Of a stretch of DNA of 64,000 nucleotides, positions 58,248 to 64,000 are shown piece after piece. A model generated the notes under the pieces. It searched no databases. It worked only from the letters and a program-made list of their open reading frames with translations, and was not told the origin of the DNA. Within the stretch, counting starts at the first letter, position 1. Every line of letters begins with the position of its first letter. This DNA is from Brassica napus (taxonomy: Eukaryota; Streptophyta; Magnoliopsida; Brassicales; Brassicaceae): contig NC_063439.1 of the NCBI RefSeq assembly GCF_020379485.1, positions 14,577,683 through 14,641,682 of the forward strand. The letters are read 5' to 3'. The translations under genes and the position numbers were made by a program.

Positions 58248-59087
58248 TCGTATATTGTGGTCTTGTGGATGCTGCATCGTATGGACCTCTGTTCACATGG
58301 ACAAATAAGCGAGAGCAGGGGTTGATCTCAAAGAAGTTGGATAGAGTTCTCATAAATGATCATTGGATTGGAAAATATCCAAACTCTTATAGTGTCTTTG
58401 AAGGAGGAGGTTGGTCTGAAGCTAGGTGGAAACCCTCCTCAGAGGCCTTTCAAGTTTGTAAATGTTCTCACTGAAATGGAAGGGTTCAGGCCAATGGTGG
58501 AACAATTCTGGAGAAGCGCTGAAACAATACTTCTATCAACATATGCAATGTTTAGATTCTCAAAGAATATGAAAGCACTAAAGCCAGTGATCAGAAATCT
58601 AGCAAAGGAAAGGGTAGGTCATCTCTCAAAAAGGACAAAAGAAGCTTTTGATGATCTGTGTGCAAAGCAGGAAATGAGTATGAGAAATCCTACAGAGCAG
58701 AATATGGTAGTAGAAAATGAAGCAGTTGCTAAATGGGAGAATCTGTCACAAATTGAAGAGAAGTATCTAAAACAGAGGTCGAAGCTAGAATGGCTAAAGG
58801 TGGGGGATAGAAATAATAAAGTGTACCATAGAGCAGTAACAGTTCGAGCCACTAGAAATTCGATTCATGAGATTCTTTGTAATGATGGTATTGTGGTAGA
58901 TACTGAAGAAACAGTAAAGATTGAGGAGGAGAGATTCTTCAGGGAATTTTTACAGCATGAACCTCAAGACTTTGAGGGAATTACGGTGGAAAATCTTGAA
59001 GATATAATACGTTATCGCTATACTGAAGAGGATAGTGCTCGGTTGATTAAGGAGGTAGCTACATAAGAGATTCAAAGGGTATTATTC
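58248..59087 (+). pseudogene. Second LINE, endonuclease end and linker to RT
   Basis: Resumes after the Tat element: ASYGPLFTWTNKREQGLISK and KLDRVLINDHWIG (end of the L1 endonuclease), a frame change near 58400, then a 236-codon frame (58356-59066) with NPPQRPFKFVNVLTEMEGF, LEWLKVGDRNNKVYHRAVTV and IHEILCNDGIVVDTEETVKI, the linker before RT. It stops near 59064 and is cut at about 59088 by a minus-strand Tat LTR. It appears to be the same LINE family as at 23341-24961, of which it covers the missing 5' part. Confidence 0.85.
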
Positions 59088-60339
59088 TGGTGGGAACCGA
59101 AATTCGCTTTATCGATTTCCATTTAAATTAGGAAAGTAGGAAAGCCCTAACTTTCCAGAGGTCCCGGATATCTGCTAATACCACACGCTAAGCAATCAGA
59201 ACACGAAATAACAATGACAAAGTATATAAGATCGTAAAAAGAGAGCAAAGTAGGTCTTATTCCGAATCTGCGTTTAAGCGTTATAACATGGTATAAGCCT
59301 GGGCTGTGTCGGCGAGATTCCTAGTTCTAGCAACCCTAAGACGGCTAAACCTAATTGATTCGCAGTTCGAATAACAAAAAACGGAAAATTGCCTAAACTG
59401 CTCTAAGTGCTAAGTTTGCTATGAAAAAAATTCTCCCCCCATGCCCCTCGCCTAGGACTCCTTATATACTCGCTCCTAGTCGGTTTACACTTTTTTCCTT
59501 CTTCCCTTAAGCCGTCATAGCATAAAAATGGAGATATTCCATTTTTTCTGATCTTTGTATTTATCCTCAAAATTTCGTATTTATCCACGGAAACGTGACA
59601 TTTAACTTTCCTTGCGAACAAAGCGTAAACCATCCTACGGTTTATGGGCTGTTGGTTAAGAAATCGTAAAGTGGGCCTCGAGTCACGTCTTAGGTCCCTT
59701 TGGGCCGTCTTTTGACTCGAAGCATTCATTACGGTTCTTTCGATAAAGAATAAACTTTCTGCGGTTTTTACCGTAAAGTTTGATCGATGACTTCGAATGG
59801 TCGGAAATCATGAAATGGGTTCGCTACGGTATTTGGGATATAGCATCGAAGGGTTGACGAGAACTCATGGATTTGTGTCATATCGATGTTTCGGAAGAGC
59901 TCAGCCGCTACGTAGCGACCGAACAGAACGCATGCTCGGTCGCTACGTTGCGACTGAGCTTGGCTCGAGCTCGGTCGCTACTTAGCAACCGAGCGGGACG
60001 GACGCCCGGTCGCTATGTAGCAACCAAGCTTGGCTTGAGCTCGGTCGCTATGCATTGACCGGACAGTGTGCATGTGCGGTAGTTGCGTAGTGACTGAGCT
60101 TGGTTTGCTTGTGTTCCAATCGTCATATTCGAACCTATCCGTAGCTGGCTTGGATACGTTTATGTTACCTCGGGACAGCTTGTGTTTGATCCAAATAGAA
60201 TTTGAACAAAGTTTTATCTCGAGAACATATGTCACGACATTCTTTTGACTAAGCACGATTCGTTGCGGATAGACACTCATACTTGTATTTTACGGAGATT
60301 TGGATGTTAACTTCGTCGAAACCATTTTCGACCCCAACA
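59088..60339 (-). repeat. 3' LTR of the minus-strand Tat element
   Basis: Starts TGGTGGGAACCG (one extra G against the usual TGTGGGAACC) and ends GACCCCAACA. It contains about five palindromes (59905-60100), some strongly changed. Confidence 0.88.
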
Positions 60340-60594
60340 GTTAGCCCCCAGCCCGTTAGAATCGTGGATTTCTAGTGAGATTCTAGCGCGCGGTATGGCG
60401 AGTTCGGACGAGATTTGTATATTTAGGAAAAGTTCGTGTCCGAAAGTCAAGTAAATAGTAATTTCTGATGCCTATAAGAAGGGATGTAACTTTTTTATAA
60501 TCTTGTCACTTGCTTATTCTCGTAAAGAGTTCTCTTGAAAAAATTCTCATTTCTTTCTATCCTTTTCTTCTTGATTCTATTTAAAAAATTCGAA

Positions 60595-60955
60595 ATGTCG
60601 AGTGAGAAAAGGACTTCGAAGAATGGATCCTCGTCCGCAAACGTTCACGAAGAGCTCCTTGTGCCAAAGATCGAATTCGTGCCTCATTCGGTAGACCCGA
60701 CCGAAAACGAGGCATGGTGGGTTGCGTGTTATGGTTCGATCACACCTCCGAAATAGAAGTCGTTCCCGGTTATGAACCATCGTTTGGTCGAAGAAGGTGC
60801 ACCAAATAGGAGCATTAGCGAATTTCTTGGGATCATGCGGTCGTTCTACCAAATTCCGGATACAGTGGAATTCCGGGTTCCTCGTCAAGGAGAGGCGCTA
60901 GTAGTCCCCAGGAAGGTTACTTTACTTGTTACGAAGCATTCGTAGTGCGCTGCCG
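60595..60955 (+). pseudogene. Antisense ORF of the minus-strand Tat element
   Basis: The ATG at 60595 opens MSSEKRTSKNGSSSANVHEE and FVPHSVDPTENEAWWVACYG, with a stop at 60754. The same frame then continues with [20 protein letters not shown] and [11 protein letters not shown], and a shifted frame gives [10 protein letters not shown] to the insertion point. I recall this style of sequence from the putative gypsy-type transposon domain family (PF04195), from memory only. It is opposite to pol, as in the other Tat copies. Confidence 0.6.
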
Positions 60956-60986
60956 CTTGTGGTTCCCGATTCCCAAAATTATCGTC

Positions 60987-62210
60987 TGTGGGAACCGAAA
61001 TTCACACTGTCGATTTCCGTTTAAGTAAGGAAACTAGGAAAACCCTAATTTCCCAGAGGACCCGGATATCTGCTAATTACCACACGTCAAGCAATCAGAA
61101 CACGAGAATAACAACGTTAAAGTATAATAAATCGAAAAGAGAGCAAAGAAGATCTTATTCCGAATCTGCGTATGAGCGTTTTAAAACAAGGTATAAGCCT
61201 GGGCTCGAGAGCTGTCGGCGAGATTCCAAGTTCTAGCAACCCTAAGACGGCTAAACCTAATTGAGTCGCAGCTCGAAATAACAAAAACGGAAAATTGCCT
61301 AAATCGCTCTAAGTGCTATGTTTTCTCTCAAAAAGTTCTCTCCTATGCTCCTCGCCTAGGACTCCTTATATACTAGCTCCAAGGTCGGTTTACGCTTTTA
61401 CTCTTCTGCCCCTTAAGCCGTCATAGCATAAAAATGGAGATATTCCATTTTTCCCGATCTTCACAATTATCTTCAAAACTTCCGTTTTTATCCGCGGAAA
61501 CTTGACATTTATCCTTCCTTGTGGGCCAAACGTAAACCGTGCTGCGGTTTACGGGCTTTGTGTTAGGAAATCGTAGGATGGGCCTCGAGTCGTGTTTTAG
61601 GTCCCTTTGGGCGTCTTCGGACTCGACACGTTTACTACGAATTTTCCGCGGTTTCTTATCCGTGAAGTTTGATCGATGAGTTGGAATAGCGGAAAACATG
61701 GACTGAGCTTGCTACGGTCTTCGGGAGATAGCGTTCGAAGATTTGACGAGAATGCATGGATTGATGTCTGTCGATGTTCGGAAGAGTTCAATCGCTACAC
61801 GGCGACCGAACTTCGACTCGAGCCCGGTCGCTACGTAGCGACCGAGCGGGACGATCGCTCGGTCGCTACGTAGCGACCAAGCGGGACGATCGCTCGGTCG
61901 CTACGTAGCGACCGAGCTTTGGCTCGAGCTCGGTCGCTACGTAGCGACCGAGCGGGACGATCGCTCTGTCGCTACGTAGCGACCGAGCTTTGGCTCGAAC
62001 TCGGTCGCTACGTAGTGACCGTGCGGGACGGACGTTCGGTCGCAGCGTAACGACCTGTTTCGAGCTTTCGTCGGACATCTCGATTATTTCTTCCGTAAAG
62101 CTTTTTCGTAAGGAAGAATCTATTTCGAAAAGTACTCTACGGAGGAATTCTTATTTTCTTCCTCGACGTTTTTAATGTTAAATTCGTCGTAACCGTTTTT
62201 GACCCCAACA
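60987..62210 (-). repeat. 3' LTR of the nested Tat element
   Basis: 1224 bp from TGTGGGAACCGAAATTC to GACCCCAACA, with about seven palindromes at 61795-62055. TCGTC precedes it; the matching duplication would be outside the window. Confidence 0.92.
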
Positions 62211-62416
62211 GTTAGCCCCCCAGCCCGTTAGAGTTGTGACTCTAGCGGGCGGATGGATAACTTTGACAAGTTTAAGTGTATCGGACGAAATTCACATTTT
62301 AAACTCCGCGGAAAAAAGTTGTCGAGACCATATTCCGAACCCATACTTCTATAAGTAGTGAGCTCTTGTCATTCATTTTCTTCACACCTCTCTAGTTTCA
62401 TAACTTCCCTTTCAAC

Positions 62417-63655
62417 ATGTCTTCCTCCCAAGGTGATAAGAAGAATTCCGACGTCGAGATGGGCGAGGCCACTTCTCCGGCTCCGGTTCTAACTTCTCCG
62501 GCAGAAGCGCCGGCTTGTGTTGCTGGTCATCTTTCTTTCCGAGAGAAACTAGTTCGTCGCCAAGCCGAGAAAGAGCTAGCTCAAGCTGGCTCCGAGTTTC
62601 CGTCTTCTTCCGTGCAGGTCATTACCCCGTGTCATGGGACCGAAGTCATGGCTCCTCTCTCGCAAGCCCTTCCTGTGGGATCTTCCACGACTCCGATCCT
62701 CGTCGAGGACAAGGAGAAGGCTGCTGACTCTATGCCTCCTCCTCCAGCCAGAAAATAAATCGTTCTGGCATTGCGTGCTCCTAGCGCTGTCCTAGATACT
62801 CAGCCTAAGAGTCGGAAGAGGAAACTTGCCAAGAGTGGCGACGGGGAGACTTCGCAGCGAGGTGGATCGAGCCTAGCCTCGGGACTTCTCGGAAAGGTTT
62901 GTCTCTTGTTTGAATTATCGATCGTCTTTTGTGCATTCTTTTCTCGGACTTAGTCTTAAGAATTCTCACCGTTTGCAGTTCATATCGTTGATCGATGGGA
63001 TGATCAGCGGATGTGGTTCTGAGACCAGTCGCCTTTCCGGGGAGTTGGTGGAGCTTCAGGGCAGATGGTCCGAAACCGTGGCCATGTTGACGGCTGTCGA
63101 GGACTCTCAATCTGCGAAAGTGTCGAAGCTCGAGGTTGCGATAGGAGAGCTTGAGAGGACCTTGGGAGACGGCGAGTTCCTTGCTTAAGGAAAAGAAGGC
63201 CAGGAAGGCCAAATCCTCGGAGGTGCGTCGACTCCAGCGTCAGATCGAGAGTGACGCGGGACTAGCGCGCCGTGGGATCCAAGAGGCTATGGATGCCCTT
63301 CGTGCGGAGTTTCAAGCTTGCTTGGCGAAGATTTCTGCTTCCCTGGGTTCCCTCGAGTGTATCCGGAGCAAGGATCTCGCTTTGGCGACAATTGAGGGCG
63401 GATGGCCGTGGTTCGGTCGTTCCAAAGTGAGACTCCCCCGACCTTGGAGGCCGAAGAGGCCCGACTGTCCAGCTGCAAGGGAGATATGGCGGCCGAGGAT
63501 GGAGATTTCGGTCTCATCCTGGCCGACCTGAAATCCGCCTGCTTCCTTCCGACGTGTTCAGAAGACCCAGAGGGGAAAGACCCGATGATCGGAGAGAATG
63601 GAAGCGGCGCGGCTCCAGGCTCGGACGAGGCAGCGGGTGAAGAGGGGGCGTAAGT
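62417..63655 (+). pseudogene. Antisense additional ORF with a probable intron
   Basis: The ATG at 62417 opens MSSSQGDKKNSDVEMGEATS. The first exon runs to 62896 and is broken by TAA at 62756-62758, where the sister ORF at 56862 has a sense codon. A probable 82-bp intron 62897-62978 (AAAG/GTTTGT to TTTGCAG/TTC) keeps phase 0. The second exon reads SLIDGMISGCGSETSRLSGE and LQGRWSETVAML, shifts near 63150-63170 through two one-base losses relative to the sister copy, and continues in another frame with VRRLQRQIESDAGLARRGIQ to the end near 63655. The product is unknown: a low-complexity N-terminus and coiled-coil-like C-terminus are visible, and no catalytic motif. Confidence 0.75.
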
Positions 63656-64000
63656 TCTGAGGGTGACTTGGGTTAGATCTCCTGCGAGAGATTTTTTTTT
63701 TATGTTTTTATGTTTCGGCCTTGAATGGCCTTGTTTGTATTTTGGGACTGGCCGTGTTTGGCTTTGAATCCCTGCCGCTCTGCGGCTTTCTTTTTATAGT
63801 ACGATAATCGGATAACGCTTTTTATGAGTTTGTGAATAGTGGGGAGGAAAGTGATGAGTTGTCATCTCATATCTTTCTTCGATTGTGAAATGTTTCATTC
63901 GAGATCTGCTTCGAGAGTTCTTCCGCGAGATGTGAACTCTGCGGGGGTGCTGAAGGTGTCGAACATAAACATAGGGGCATGGTTTAAGAATCTCTTATCT
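63656..64000. other. Tat internal non-coding sequence to the window end
   Basis: Reverse complement of about 55260-55610. No coding seen. Confidence 0.7.

Larger units (their letters stand above)
59088..60986 (-). mobile_element. Minus-strand Tat element, left part
   Basis: 3' LTR (59088-60339), then internal sequence with the polypurine tract at 60340 and an antisense ORF, broken off at 60986 by the next Tat element. The other end is outside the window. The putative target site at the left is TATTC. Confidence 0.85.
60987..64000 (-). mobile_element. Second minus-strand Tat element, nested, runs off the window
   Basis: 3' LTR (60987-62210), polypurine tract and antisense ORF (62417-63655), then non-coding sequence to the window end. 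It is inserted in the internal region of the Tat element at 59088. 62211-64000 closely matches the reverse complement of about 55250-57094, so it is a near relative of the 50011 element in opposite orientation. Confidence 0.9.

Noticed and set aside
1..64000. tRNA or rRNA genes
   Set aside because: No cloverleaf-like or rRNA sequence was recognised; matches to tRNA ends are retrotransposon primer sites only.

Overview
This is plant nuclear DNA, most likely Brassica or a close crucifer, from a gene-poor and probably pericentromeric region. There is no prokaryotic gene organisation. Almost everything from about 3.8 kb onward is retrotransposon, with elements inserted into each other. The species guess rests on the types of element present: CRM-type, Athila-type and Tat-type Ty3/gypsy, L1-type LINEs with a C-terminal RNase H, and a Helitron-like end. 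It was not confirmed by a search.

Layout. 1-2.2 kb is AT-rich intergenic DNA with one Helitron-like 3' end. 2.2-5.7 kb holds exons of an unrecognised host gene (minus strand), damaged by a 35-bp frame-shifting tandem duplication and by a Tat solo LTR (3798-5190, TSD AGGAC). 6766-13355 is a full-length, decayed CRM-type element (TSD TCTAA) that splits a plus-strand host exon. 13.4-15.2 kb holds more possible host exons. 15340-23305 is a 282-bp inverted repeat carrying a LINE fragment; one arm is split by a nearly intact, younger CRM-type element (16074-23134, TSD CATAG). 23341-24961 is a LINE reverse transcriptase region, interrupted by an Athila solo LTR (24962-28390, TSD GGCGT) that itself holds another solo LTR (25138-27238). 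The LINE 3' half follows at 28391-29830.

30066-48092 is a minus-strand Athila element: 5' LTR at the right, then PBS, gag, protease, RT/RNase H, integrase and an additional ORF. Its pol is split by a non-autonomous Tat-like element (36126-44124, TSD ACGAT) that carries an array of nine 182-bp tandem repeats. The Athila 5' LTR plus the following LINE 3' half (46770-49770) is a second copy of 24962-30065, which implies a rearrangement and not only transposition.

49771-50010 plus 58248-59087 is a second LINE (endonuclease and linker). It is interrupted by a Tat element (50011-58247, TSD TCGTA) with protease, RT, two RNase H domains, integrase and an antisense ORF. 59088-64000 holds two further minus-strand Tat elements, the second nested in the first and running off the window.

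The strongest unexplained pattern is a perfect 24-bp palindrome (CTCGGTCGCTAC plus its reverse complement). It is repeated four to ten times in every Tat LTR here that is complete enough to judge. It also reappears, in shortened form, twice per unit in the 182-bp array inside the non-autonomous Tat element. This looks like a retrotransposon motif being amplified into a young satellite. No intact host gene is present. The only long undamaged frame is the 1529-codon gag-pol of the 16074-23134 element, and that has a one-base frameshift near its end.
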